From positions 806,001 through 870,000 of the forward strand of contig NZ_CP007213.1 in the NCBI RefSeq assembly GCF_001411805.1: a stretch of 64,000 bases of DNA, written 5' to 3'. Position numbers and translations under genes: made by a program. Shown here piece by piece: positions 9,354 to 18,100 of this stretch; position 1 is the first letter of the stretch; every line of letters begins with the position of its first letter. Source of the DNA: Burkholderia plantarii (GTDB lineage: Bacteria; Pseudomonadota; Gammaproteobacteria; Burkholderiales; Burkholderiaceae). The notes under the pieces were generated by a model. The model was not told the DNA's origin. It worked only from the letters and a program-made list of their open reading frames with translations, and ran no database searches.

Positions 9354-10370
9354 TCAGGCAACCGGCGTCGTCGGCAACTCGGTATCGGCATTCGAATTGG
9401 ACACCGCGGCCACCGTGGCGGCCTTGGCCGCGGGAGCGCTGACCGCATCGAGCCGCTCGAGCTGCTCGGCGTTCAAGGTCAGATTCGTCGCACCGAGGTT
9501 GCTGACGAGTTGCGGCAGCGAGCGCGGGCCGATCAGCGGCAGGCCGCCGTGCGCCGCAACCCAGGCGATGGCGACCTGATCGGGCGTGGCCTGCAGCTCC
9601 CGAGCGACGTCGAGCACCGTATCAAGCACGTCGGTGCGCTGCCGCGAATCCTCGGCCTGGAACACGGCGCCGCCGAACGCTTCGCGTCGACCCGCTTCGC
9701 CGTTGCGATATTTTCCGGTCAACATCCCGCCGCCAAGCGGCGACCAGGTGAGCGTCGCGAGGCCCAGGGCACGGCAGGCCACGAACACGTCGGCCTCGGG
9801 TTCGCGATGCACGAGGCTGTATTCAAACTGCGCGGCCGCGATCGGCGTCGCGCGCGTGATCTCGGCAAGCGTGACTGCGCGGGCGAGGCGCCAGGCCGGG
9901 AAATTGGACAGGCCGGCGTAGAGGATTTTTCCGGCGCGGGCGAGATCATCGAGCCCGCGCACGATTTCCTCCGAGGACGTAAACACATCGGGCTGATGCA
10001 CCCACAGCAGGTCGATTCGATCCGTCTTCAGGCGCTTGAGGCTTGCCTCCACCGACGCAACCATCGCCTTGCGGCTGTTGCCGGTCGTGAGACGATCGGG
10101 CGTCGGACTCGCACCGCTCGAGAACTTGCTGGCGAGGAAGAAATTGTCGCGCTGGCCCTCCAGCAACGTGCCGATGAATTCTTCGGACTGGCCGAACTGA
10201 TAAACATCGGCCGTATCGATGAAGTTGCCGCCGGCTTCGGCGTAAGTCTGGAACAGCGCCGCGCTTTGCGCTTCGTCGGCGCCGTGGCCCCAGCGCGTGC
10301 CGAAGTTGGCCGTGCCCAAGACGATCTGCGATACGCGCACGCCAGTGCGCCCAAAATTCTGGTATTTCAT
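9354..10370 (-). CDS. aldo/keto reductase
   Basis: This 338-residue (beta/alpha)8 oxidoreductase starts MKYQNFGRTGVRVSQIVLGT at 10370. The catalytic tetrad is visible: Asp and Tyr in FIDTADVYQFG, Lys in FLASKFSS and His in LLWVHQPDV. The NADPH-binding C-terminal segment IGPRSLPQLVSNLGA is intact. Upstream in-frame residues extend the frame to 10616 but look non-family, so the start was set at MKYQ. A MarR regulator lies upstream on the same strand. Confidence 0.88.
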   Translation of the reverse strand: MKYQNFGRTGVRVSQIVLGTANFGTRWGHGADEAQSAALFQTYAEAGGNFIDTADVYQFGQSEEFIGTLLEGQRDNFFLASKFSSGASPTPDRLTTGNSRKAMVASVEASLKRLKTDRIDLLWVHQPDVFTSSEEIVRGLDDLARAGKILYAGLSNFPAWRLARAVTLAEITRATPIAAAQFEYSLVHREPEADVFVACRALGLATLTWSPLGGGMLTGKYRNGEAGRREAFGGAVFQAEDSRQRTDVLDTVLDVARELQATPDQVAIAWVAAHGGLPLIGPRSLPQLVSNLGATNLTLNAEQLERLDAVSAPAAKAATVAAVSNSNADTELPTTPVA

Positions 10371-10503
10371 CGACGTTTTCCTTTCATGAAAATACGGGTA
10401 CATGCCCGTATTGGCCAAAAACATGCCATCTGGTCGAGGTAGAAGAGGGGGCCCGTTGGGCTTCCCTTCTTGACTGGACATCGAATGCGTTTCGGAGGTG
10501 CGC

Positions 10504-10920
10504 CTAATTGATTGCCTCGCCCAGTTCGGCCAGCACCGCACGCAGCGCCCTAATTTTTCCGGCCCCGATTTTCTCGACCACCGAAACCTGGCAGCGATCC
10601 CAAGCCGGCGTGGCACGACGCAGCAGAGCCCTGCCGTCCGCGGTCAGCGACACGACACGTTCACGCTGATCGCCGGCATCGATGTCGATGTGGGCCAACT
10701 CACGGCTTTCGAGGACCTTCACGTTTCGGCCGATCGTGGAGCGGTCGAGATCGACGAGTGCGCCCAACTGAGTCAGGCTGACAGGCTGGTGATCGGCGAT
10801 GGTTCTCAACAGAAAATATTGGGCGATGTTGATGTCGAACGACTCGAGCGCGGCGTCGTAGGCCTCGGTCAGTTTCCGGGAGGCGCGGCGAAGGTCGGTG
10901 CAGATGCAGGGTGTATTCAT
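10504..10920 (-). CDS. MarR-family transcriptional regulator
   Basis: This 138-residue winged-helix protein has LTQLGALVDLDRSTIGRNVK (residues about 49-68) as recognition helix and DAGDQRERVVSLTADGRALL as the wing. It lies upstream of the aldo-keto reductase and PLP decarboxylase genes in the same direction and is their likely repressor. Two cysteines (CICTD) at the extreme N-terminus could be redox- or ligand-sensitive; that is only a suggestion. Confidence 0.87.
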   Translation of the reverse strand: MNTPCICTDLRRASRKLTEAYDAALESFDINIAQYFLLRTIADHQPVSLTQLGALVDLDRSTIGRNVKVLESRELAHIDIDAGDQRERVVSLTADGRALLRRATPAWDRCQVSVVEKIGAGKIRALRAVLAELGEAIN

Positions 10921-10980
10921 AGATGCGAGTATATACCCGTAATTTCCGAAAAGGCATTCGTATCGTGCGATTCGTTCGCG

Positions 10981-11127
10981 AACGGCAGTTTGGTCGACCA
11001 GTTGTACCGGCTATCGCCGCTCGGCGAATCGATGCTGGCGCCGCTGGCCATGCCGATCGCCTGGGACGAGCAAAGCCATGGCGAAATCAAGCAGGCGCGC
11101 GAGCGCCATCGCGAGCGTTCGGGTTGA
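10981..11127 (+). pseudogene. C-terminal remnant of an HxlR-type regulator
   Basis: The frame reads LVDQLYRLSPLGESMLAPLA, followed by a tail rich in Arg and Glu and a stop at 11125-11127. This matches the end of HxlR winged-helix regulators (Y-L-T-P-L-G-x-S-L motif plus a closing helix). The N-terminal HTH is absent and the upstream DNA is the MarR promoter region, so only a fragment survives. HxlR genes often stand divergent from oxidoreductases, which fits the setting. Confidence 0.5.
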
Positions 11128-11221
11128 GCCGTGAGACCGGCTGGACCGGCTCGGCCACCAATCGCGCCTGGACGCCGGGGGGACGACTGCCGACGCCCGC
11201 GGCGCATCGACCGGCTTGCTG

Positions 11222-12413
11222 CTATCGGCGAGGCGCCTCCTTGACGAAGGCCTGGATGCGCCGCATCGCGAGAATCAGTTGCTCGCGCGACGTACACAGT
11301 CCGAATCGCAGATGAGTCGGGAAGTCGCCGAAATCGATGCCCGGCGCCACCGACACGCCCGCCTCCTCAAGCAGGCGCTGGCAGAATCGATAGCTGTCGT
11401 CGGTGAATCGGCCGGCATCGGCGAACACGAACAATCCCGCGTCGGGCGGATAGGCGATCTCGAAGCCGCATTCGGCGAGCATCGTCAGCATCGTCGTCGC
11501 GACGTGCTTCGAGTTCGGTCCTGCGTCGCGCGGCGATCTCGTCCACCTCGTCGGTGAAGCAGGCAAGCGCCGCCGCCTGGGAAATGTCGGGCGGGGAAAG
11601 GTAAAGGTGCTGCGCCAGCATCTCGCACCGATCGACCACGCGTTCCGGCACCACGATCCATCCGAGTCGCCATCCTGTCATCGCGTAATACTTCGAAAAG
11701 CTGTTGACGACGAACGCGTCGTCGGAATGCTCGAGCGCGGAGCGTTCGCGGCTGCCGTCGTTCAACCCGTGATACAGCTCCTCGCTGATATACAGGCCGC
11801 CTCGCCGCGCCGACAGATCCATCAGCGAACGCGCCGAATCCCACGGTATGACGGTTCCCGTCGGATTGGAAGGCGAACCGACCAGAATCCCGCGGGTCCG
11901 CGCCGACCAGGCTTCCTCGTATTCGCTCGCGCTCGCCCACAGGGCGCCGGACTGCGAGGCCTTCACCCCGACGATATCGCCGTTCACCACGCTGGCGAAC
12001 ACGGGATGCGACGGATAGCCGGGCACCGCGCTCAGCAGCGTTTCGCCGGCGCCGACGAAGCCCGCCATGATCAACATCAGGCCGGCCGACGAACCGGTGG
12101 TGACGATGATGCGACGGGCGTCGATCGACACGCCATATTTCCTGCGATAGAAATCGGCGATCGCCGCACGCAGCAATGGCCTGCCGACCGCCTCGGTATA
12201 GCGGCCCGTTCCTGCCTCGATGGCCCGCCTGGCAGCGGCCAGGACCGGCGCAGGCGTTCCGAAATCAGGCTCGCCGACGTCGAGTCGAATGATGTCGCGG
12301 CCCGCCGCGATCAATTCCTTCGCCCGCGATAACAGATGCAATGTGCGGAAAGGCTGCAGTTCGGTGGCGCGTGGTGCAAACCGCAAGGTATCCAGCATGT
12401 CTGATGAACCCAT
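11222..12413 (-). pseudogene. class I/II PLP aminotransferase, frameshifted
   Basis: The N-terminal frame (12413 down to about 11500) encodes a fold-type I aminotransferase with DVGEPDFGTPAPV, VGSPSNPTGTVIP and the Schiff-base motif NSFSKYYAMTGWRLGW. Past about 11500 family similarity jumps to another frame, which carries TMLTMLAECGFEIAYPPDAG and the C-terminal small domain down to 11222. The change fits one extra base within the GACGACGA run at 11492-11500; without it the protein reads EARRDTMLTML. The full locus would be about 397 codons, normal for AspC-like enzymes. This is either a real inactivating slip in a short repeat or a sequencing error. Confidence 0.75.
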
Positions 12414-12578
12414 GTCGTGGTGGTTGGTAAGCTATGCGAATAAATTGAAGAACGAACCGGCGGAGCAGGATAGGATCGAAACAATGACGCGGCAAGGAGG
12501 CACGATCGCTGCGCCAGGTAACGTTTTGGTGACCTGGCCCGCGCTTGCCTTGTCGCTGCGCGCAGCGTCGCCGGTTCA

Positions 12579-12870
12579 TTCGAGAAAGCGCGTGACGTGG
12601 TCGGCTCGTACCCGAGTCCGTCGCAGAGCGCTCCGGTGCCGGGCGTGGACGAGCAGGGCCGATGTCAGGCGCTCGAGCGCACGCAGCCCGTGCTGCCGAT
12701 GGTCGGCTGCGTTGACGGTGTCGCTCGCGATTAGGTGCGCCACGGCACCACGACGCTGTTTGCCGCCCTGATGTGCTCGATGGTGCCGTGCTCGCTACCT
12801 GCAAGCCCCGTCGCCGACATCATGAATGTCGGTCGTTTCCGCGCGAGATCGACAACGACGATCACGATGT
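12579..12870 (+). pseudogene. IS630-family transposase remnant (central part)
   Basis: Conceptual translation gives FEKARDVVGSYP, then QALERTQPVLPM, an in-frame TAG at 12732-12734, then VRHGTTTLFAAL, and after a one-base loss VLDGAVLATCKPRRRHHE. These blocks occur in this order in IS630-family transposases around the DDE core. The last aspartates and the C-terminus are missing and no terminal repeats were identified, so this is an old, inactive fragment. It lies between the aminotransferase pseudogene and the TetR gene. Confidence 0.75.
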
Positions 12871-12915
12871 CGGGGCCGGGCCCGGCATGCGTGAGCGGTG
12901 CCGGGCGGCGTCAAA

Positions 12916-13572
12916 TCAAGCCCCGCCGCCGCGCCCGCCGGCAGGTTCGAGCAGCCCGCAGACGACCGTCTCGGCATGGCTCGCCGCCAGGGCGTCGAGA
13001 TCGGGCCGCAACGCGCTGTCGTCGGCGAACACCTCGCGGAAGAGGATCGCCATGATCATCGGTCCGACGATCGACAGCGCCTGCAGGCGCGCGTCGCCGC
13101 GCCGGACCTCGCCTCTTTTCTGCCGCTCGGTGAGCACGTCGGCCAGCAGATCGAGCACCCGGGCCACGACGTTGTCGTGCCAGATGCGCGCGAGGTCGGG
13201 AAACTTGCGCGATTCGCTGATCACCATCCGCGCGATCGCCGGCACGTCGCTGCCGGTCGCTGTCTGCGCGACCGCGCGCAGCAGCATCGGCACGAGTTCC
13301 CGCAGCGGCATTGCCGAGCCGGTTGCCGCTGCCTCCATCCCGCCGAGGTTGGCAGCGAACGCGTCGCGCGCGACCGCCCTGAACAGATCCTCCTTCGTCT
13401 CGAAATATCGATACAGGGTCCCCTTGGCGACGCCGGCGTGCCGCGCGACCTCGTCAAGCCTGGTGCCCGCATAACCGTGCCCGGCGAACACGCGGGTCGC
13501 CGCCTCGATGATCTCCGACGGGCGTGCCTCCTTGCGGCGCTTGCGCGGCGGGCGACTGGTTTCCTGTTCCAT
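12916..13572 (-). CDS. TetR-family transcriptional regulator
   Basis: This 218-residue protein has a basic N-terminus (RPPRKRRKEARP) and a TetR HTH (TRLDEVARHAGVAKGTLYRY, residues about 41-60). The C-terminal domain resembles the AefR/TetR_C type that binds small hydrophobic ligands. The start at 13572 was picked because the upstream frame runs into the divergent monooxygenase. The 159 bp between the genes holds both promoters, so it probably represses the monooxygenase and itself. Confidence 0.87.
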   Translation of the reverse strand: MEQETSRPPRKRRKEARPSEIIEAATRVFAGHGYAGTRLDEVARHAGVAKGTLYRYFETKEDLFRAVARDAFAANLGGMEAAATGSAMPLRELVPMLLRAVAQTATGSDVPAIARMVISESRKFPDLARIWHDNVVARVLDLLADVLTERQKRGEVRRGDARLQALSIVGPMIMAILFREVFADDSALRPDLDALAASHAETVVCGLLEPAGGRGGGA

Positions 13573-13731
13573 GGTGCTCCTCGTCAAGCTGGATTCGGCA
13601 TCGTCGCGTCGGGTTGCGCGCGATGCGGTGGTTTCTTTACTTTTCGAGATAATGACTCTACAGTCACTATCTCCTCGTGCCTTGCCGGGTCGATCCGTGC
13701 AGGCGTGTTTCCACGACCGAAAGGAAGCGCC

Positions 13732-15261
13732 ATGACCCAAGCTGACGTACTCATCGTCGGGGCCGGCCCCACCGGCCTCGTCCTTGCCATCTGGCTGACG
13801 AAGCAGGGCATCCCCGTGCGCATCGTCGACAAGCGTCGCGGCCCGGGAGAAACCTCGCGGGCGATGGCGGTGCAGGCCCGCACGCTCGAACTCTATCGCC
13901 AACTGGACATCGCCGACGAGGTGGTGGCCGCCGGCTACAAGACCCCGGCGATGAACATGTGGGCGCGCGGCAAGCGCAAGGCGCGGATCGCGCTGACCGA
14001 TGCCGGCGAGGATATTTCACCTTACCCGTTCGTGCTCGTGTTTCCGCAGGACAAGCACGAGCGGCTGCTGCTCGCGCGGCTGCGCAGCCTCGGCGTCGAG
14101 GTCGAGCGCGAGACCGAACTGGTCGGCTTCGAGGCGCACGACGAGCACGTCGTTGCCACGCTGAGGACGCCCGACGGGCGCGAGCAGACCTGCCAGGCCA
14201 GGTTTCTGGCGGGCTGCGACGGCGCGCGTTCGACGATACGCCACGCAACCGGCAGCAGCTTCGAGGGCGGCACCTACAAGCAGATCTTCTACGTGGCCGA
14301 CGTGGAGGCGAGCGGCGTCGAACCGGCCGGCGAAGCGCACATCGCGTTCGACAAGTCGGATTTCGTCCTGGTGATGGCTTACGGCGAGCCGAACCGGTAC
14401 CGGCTGATCGGCACGGTGCAGGGCGAACCGGCCACGGACCCGGAGCGGCTGAGCTTCGACGACGTGGGGCACCGGGCGATCGAGGGCCTCGGCCTCGAGG
14501 TCGCCGGAGTGAACTGGTTTTCGACCTATCACGTGCATCACCGCGTGACCGAACGCTTCCGCCATGGCCGGGTGTTCCTGCTGGGGGACGCGGCTCACGT
14601 CCACAGCCCGGCGGGCGGGCAGGGGATGAACACGGGCATCGTGGACGCCATCAATCTGGCCTGGAAGCTCTCGGCCGTCCTGAAGGATCAGGCGCCCGAC
14701 GCGCTGCTCGACAGCTACGACACGGAGCGGCGCGCGTTCGCCCACAAGCTGGTCGAGACGACCGACCGCGTATTCTCGTTTGCCACCGCCGAGGGCGGCT
14801 TCGCCGATTTCGTGCGGACCCGCATCGCGCCGGTGTTCGCGAGCGTCGCCTACGAGCTGGACAGCGTGCGCGACTACATGTTTCGCGTCGTGTCGCAGAC
14901 CATGCTCGACTACCGCGACGGCCCGCTCGGCAGCGGCCTGGCCGGCAAGGTCGGCGGCGGCGACCGGCTGCCGTTCGTGCGCTTCGAGGCCGGTGACAAC
15001 TACGGCTCCCTGACCCGCATCGCGTGGCAGGTGCATGTGTACGGCGCGCCTTCGGACGAGTTGCGGCACTGGTGCGACAGCCGAGGTATCGCACTGCATG
15101 CCTTCGCCTGGGTGGACGCGTTTGGCGAGGCCGGGCTGGCGCGCGACGCGGCCTACCTGCTGCGGCCCGACGGGTACGTCGGGATGGCGGTCCCGCACGG
15201 GGCGCCGCAGGCGTTGACCGCGTATGTCGAGCAGCACGGCTTGCGGTTCGGGCGCGATTGA
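13732..15261 (+). CDS. FAD-dependent aromatic-ring monooxygenase (PheA/TfdB type)
   Basis: This 509-residue class A flavoprotein monooxygenase has the GxGxxG dinucleotide motif in VLIVGAGPTGLVLAIWL, the NAD(P)H/FAD DG motif in FLAGCDGARSTIR and the GD motif in VFLLGDAAHVHSPAGGQGMN. A C-terminal thioredoxin-like tail follows. Such enzymes hydroxylate phenolic or polyketide rings using NAD(P)H and O2. AAGGAAG about 5 bp before the ATG at 13732 is a good ribosome binding site. The substrate is unknown; the divergent TetR gene suggests induction by an aromatic compound or xenobiotic. Confidence 0.87.
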   Translation: MTQADVLIVGAGPTGLVLAIWLTKQGIPVRIVDKRRGPGETSRAMAVQARTLELYRQLDIADEVVAAGYKTPAMNMWARGKRKARIALTDAGEDISPYPFVLVFPQDKHERLLLARLRSLGVEVERETELVGFEAHDEHVVATLRTPDGREQTCQARFLAGCDGARSTIRHATGSSFEGGTYKQIFYVADVEASGVEPAGEAHIAFDKSDFVLVMAYGEPNRYRLIGTVQGEPATDPERLSFDDVGHRAIEGLGLEVAGVNWFSTYHVHHRVTERFRHGRVFLLGDAAHVHSPAGGQGMNTGIVDAINLAWKLSAVLKDQAPDALLDSYDTERRAFAHKLVETTDRVFSFATAEGGFADFVRTRIAPVFASVAYELDSVRDYMFRVVSQTMLDYRDGPLGSGLAGKVGGGDRLPFVRFEAGDNYGSLTRIAWQVHVYGAPSDELRHWCDSRGIALHAFAWVDAFGEAGLARDAAYLLRPDGYVGMAVPHGAPQALTAYVEQHGLRFGRD

Positions 15262-15345
15262 GCGGCGCGCATGAGGATGAAGCCGGTTGCCGGGCGCGTC
15301 GCCGTCAAGCCGGCGAGCCAGGCTGCGAGCGCGTGCCGGCGCCGC

Positions 15346-15905
15346 GCGAATCCCATGTCGCCTCTCATGCCGCCGTTGGCCCGCAGCACCTCGCCGGTCG
15401 TGAAGCTCGCCTTCCCCGACGCGACGCAGGCGATTGCGTCCGCAATCACTTCCGGCGTTCCCGCGCGGCCGGGCGGCGCCGTGGCGAGCAACGCCGGCTT
15501 GCCCGCTTCGAAGCCCGTTATCCGGTCGAGCATGTCCGTCGGTATGGGACCCGGAGCCGCCGCCTTGGCGCGAATCCCCGACGCCGCCACCCCGAGCGCG
15601 GCGGATCTCGTGCGGCCCTCGAGCGGGCGTGCTTGCTGGCGACATGGAGCGCGTTGCGCGGCGCATCGCGAATTCCCGTCCGGAACGACACGCCGACGAT
15701 GCTGCCGCTGCCCCGGGCCGCCATGGTGCGGATCTCGTGCTTCAGCGCGAGCCAGGTGCCGCGCACGTTGGCATCGGACGGGCGGATATTGAGCGACGCT
15801 CTGTCCGGCGATGGACGCCGGATCGCCTTCGCAGCCCGCGCGGTTCACCGCGATGTCCAGACGGCGGACACGGTCGACCCCGACGGGCAGATCGTCCGCA
15901 TCCCG
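15346..15905 (-). pseudogene. short-chain dehydrogenase/reductase, multiply frameshifted
   Basis: Three SDR blocks can be read in order on the minus strand but in different frames: RRLDIAVNRAG (the NNAG motif) near 15,860; MRGTWLALKHEIRTMAARGS with GSIVGVS (catalytic-Ser strand) near 15,730; and GPIPTDMLDRITGFEAGKP with TTGEVLRANGG near 15,400-15,540. The Rossmann N-terminus is missing; in its place, from about 15,905, lies an IS3-family remnant on the other strand. The reading therefore shows truncation plus at least two frameshifts, so the gene is not functional. Confidence 0.72.
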
Positions 15906-16200
15906 CGGCACGAGCAACACGACGACACGGAGCAGACGTTCCATCGCCGGCGAAGCAAATCCGGCGGCATGGACGTGCCCGAAGTCGGTCGACTCAAGGA
16001 ACGCGAATCCGGCAATGCTCGCCTCGAGCGACTGATCGCCGGGCAACCGCTGGTGATCGACAGCCTGAAGGAATTCAGCTGAAAAAATGACGACCCCGGC
16101 GGGCCGGCGTGGCGCGCCGAGAGGTCCCGGCCCGACGAGGCCATCGCAACGCGAGGCATGTCGTTGCCCGGGGCCGAGTCGCCGAGTGCGGGCCTGTCTC
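15905..16200 (+). pseudogene. IS3-family transposase (OrfA/OrfB start) remnant
   Basis: Plus-strand translation shows EQTFHRRRSKSGGMDVPEV, then RLKERESGNARLERLIAGQP and a stop at the end of the leucine-zipper-like part. This is the C-terminal region of IS3-family OrfA (WRSKFGGM...RLKELE...NARLKRLL). The following KKMTTPAGRRG and PSQREACRCPGPSRRVRA resemble the start of the partner OrfB frame. No intact OrfB, DDE core or terminal repeats are visible. The fragment abuts the SDR pseudogene and may have truncated it. Confidence 0.6.
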
Positions 16201-16579
16201 CCGGCGCGCTGCCCCGTGTTTGCCGATCCCGTGATTTCCTCTGCTGGCTCCCGACTCGGCAGCGGCGGCAAATCCGCCATCCGCTCCCCGGGGGAGGCAG
16301 GTTTGCCTCGGCGGAGCGGTTTCACGTCGGCGCCGACACGAATCCGGCCGGTACCTTGCGGAATTACGCATTCGCCGGCCACCAGAACGCCTTCACGGAC
16401 GGCAGCGTGAAGCATCCCGGCAGCGGCGTCATTTACAGCCGATTGTGGGGAGGCGCTACGTTCCGCAGTTGAAGATCGACCATCTTTTCCGATCCAGCCA
16501 GCGGTTGGACCCGGCCATGATCTCGCCGACCGGGGCAAAGCCGTGCGATGCTCCCGTCGCACCTCGACATGCGGCACAC
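16200..16579. other. gap, no gene recognised
   Basis: About 380 bp lie between the IS3-like remnant and the hairpin after the pump operon. Short open frames are present but none shows family motifs. It may contain more decayed IS DNA. Confidence 0.4.
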
Positions 16580-16615
16580 GGCTGCTTCGCCCCGCATCCG
16601 CCAGGCGAAGCAGCC
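16580..16615 (-). terminator. 12-bp perfect inverted repeat after the pump operon
   Basis: GGCTGCTTCGCC at 16580-16591 pairs perfectly with GGCGAAGCAGCC at 16604-16615 across a 12-base loop. It lies a few bases past the stop of the outer-membrane gene. No T-run follows on either strand, so it may act as a 3'-end stabilising stem or a weak terminator. Confidence 0.45.
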
Positions 16616-16618
16616 GCC

Positions 16619-18100
16619 TCAGCGTTTCGCCACCTCGCCGTCGTTGGCGTCGGGCGGCACGTCGAGCCCGCCCGCGAACGCCGTGTACACGTCGACGACA
16701 CGACGCGACAGCGTGTAGCTCGACTCGGTGTACGCCTGCGCCGACTGCAGGCGCGTGCGCTGCACGTCGAGCCAGTCGAGCAGGTCGATGCGCCCGGCGC
16801 GATACTGCGCGTCCGCCAGCGCCTCGGCCTGGGCCGCGTCGCGATCGGCCTCGCGCAGCGCGCCGTTGCGCGCCGCCTCGTGCAGATACGCGTCGAGCGC
16901 GACGTCGGCCTCCTCGAGCGCCGCGGTCACGGCGCGGTCGTAGTCGGCCAGCGCCGCGTCGGCCCGCGCGCCGGCGGCCCGCACCCGCGCGCGCAGCGCG
17001 CCGCCGTCGAGGAACTGCCAGCTCAGCGCGGCACCGCCGCTCCACAGCTTCGAGGCCGTCTCGTACAGCTGGTTCGGCGACAGCGCGCCGAGCCCGAGCA
17101 GCCCGGACAGCGAGATGCGCGGATACAGGTCCGCGCTCGCCACGCCGATCCGCGCGGTCTGCGCCGCGAGGCGCCGCTCCGCCTCGCGCACGTCCGGGCG
17201 CCGGCCGATCAGGCCCGCCGGATCGTCGGCCAGCACGAAGCCGGGCGCGCGTACCGGCACCGGCCGCTCGAGCGCGAGAATCTCGGGCGCGTCGAGCGGC
17301 AGCGCCGTGAGTGTGGCGAGCCGGTCGCGCCTGGCGCGAACCCGCGCGGCCAGCGGCTCGAGGCGCGCCTCCACGTCGGCGGCCTGGCCGGCGGCACGCA
17401 CCACGTCGAGACGGCCGACGCGTCCGACACGCTCGCGCGCCGCCACCAGCGTCGCGATGCGCCGCGCCAGTTCGCGCTCGCGCGCAACCTCGGCGTATTG
17501 CTGCTGCGCCTCGCGCAGATCGAGGTAGGCCATGGCCACCTGCGCCACCACCAGCCGGCGCAGGTCGTCGCGCGCGTCCGCACTCGCCTGCGCGTCGGCG
17601 CGCGCGGCCTCGATGCCGCGCCGGATCCGGCCGAACAGATCGAGCTCCCAGTCGATGCCCGCGCTTGCCAGCGTCGGGCTGCCTACCTCGGGCACGCCGG
17701 TGTTGCTGGTCAGCGTCGAGGTCCGCGCTCGCGCGATCGAGGCCCCCGCCGACAACTCGGGCAGCCCGGCCGAGCGCGCCTCGGCCACGCCGGCCAGCGC
17801 GGCGGCGTAGTTCGCCTCGGTGGCGCGCAGGTCGTAGTTGGCCCGCCACGCGCGCGCGACGAAGCGGTTCAGCGCGGCATCGTCGAAGTCGGTCCACCAC
17901 CGCGTGACGGGCACGCCGGGTTGAATCGAGGCGGTGCCGCCGACGGCGCCGTTCGCCACCGCGGCGACCGGCGTGGACGACGGCAGTCGCGCGAGCCGCG
18001 CGGTGTCGGGCAGGCCGCGGTGATAGTCGGGCCCCACGGTGCAGCCCGTCAGCGTGCCGAGCAGGCCGGCCGCCGTCATGATCGTGACGATGCGTTTCAT
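16619..18100 (-). CDS. outer-membrane efflux lipoprotein (NodT/OprM type)
   Basis: This 493-residue TolC-superfamily outer-membrane factor has a lipobox (LLGTLTGC) near residue 20, the NodT start TVGPDYHR, and two OEP repeats with SAGIDWELDLFGRIRRGIEA and ALSWQFLDGGALRARV. It forms the exit duct of the RND pump encoded just upstream; the ATG at 18100 overlaps the permease stop by 4 bp (ATGA). The reading frame is intact, in contrast to the outer-membrane gene of the second pump in this window. Confidence 0.9.
   Translation of the reverse strand: MKRIVTIMTAAGLLGTLTGCTVGPDYHRGLPDTARLARLPSSTPVAAVANGAVGGTASIQPGVPVTRWWTDFDDAALNRFVARAWRANYDLRATEANYAAALAGVAEARSAGLPELSAGASIARARTSTLTSNTGVPEVGSPTLASAGIDWELDLFGRIRRGIEAARADAQASADARDDLRRLVVAQVAMAYLDLREAQQQYAEVARERELARRIATLVAARERVGRVGRLDVVRAAGQAADVEARLEPLAARVRARRDRLATLTALPLDAPEILALERPVPVRAPGFVLADDPAGLIGRRPDVREAERRLAAQTARIGVASADLYPRISLSGLLGLGALSPNQLYETASKLWSGGAALSWQFLDGGALRARVRAAGARADAALADYDRAVTAALEEADVALDAYLHEAARNGALREADRDAAQAEALADAQYRAGRIDLLDWLDVQRTRLQSAQAYTESSYTLSRRVVDVYTAFAGGLDVPPDANDGEVAKR

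Noticed and set aside
12820..12840. GACATCATGAATGTC as another GACAT promoter site
   Set aside because: Here the half-sites are inverted rather than tandem, there is no ACAG or -10 at the right distance, and the stretch lies inside an IS630 remnant.
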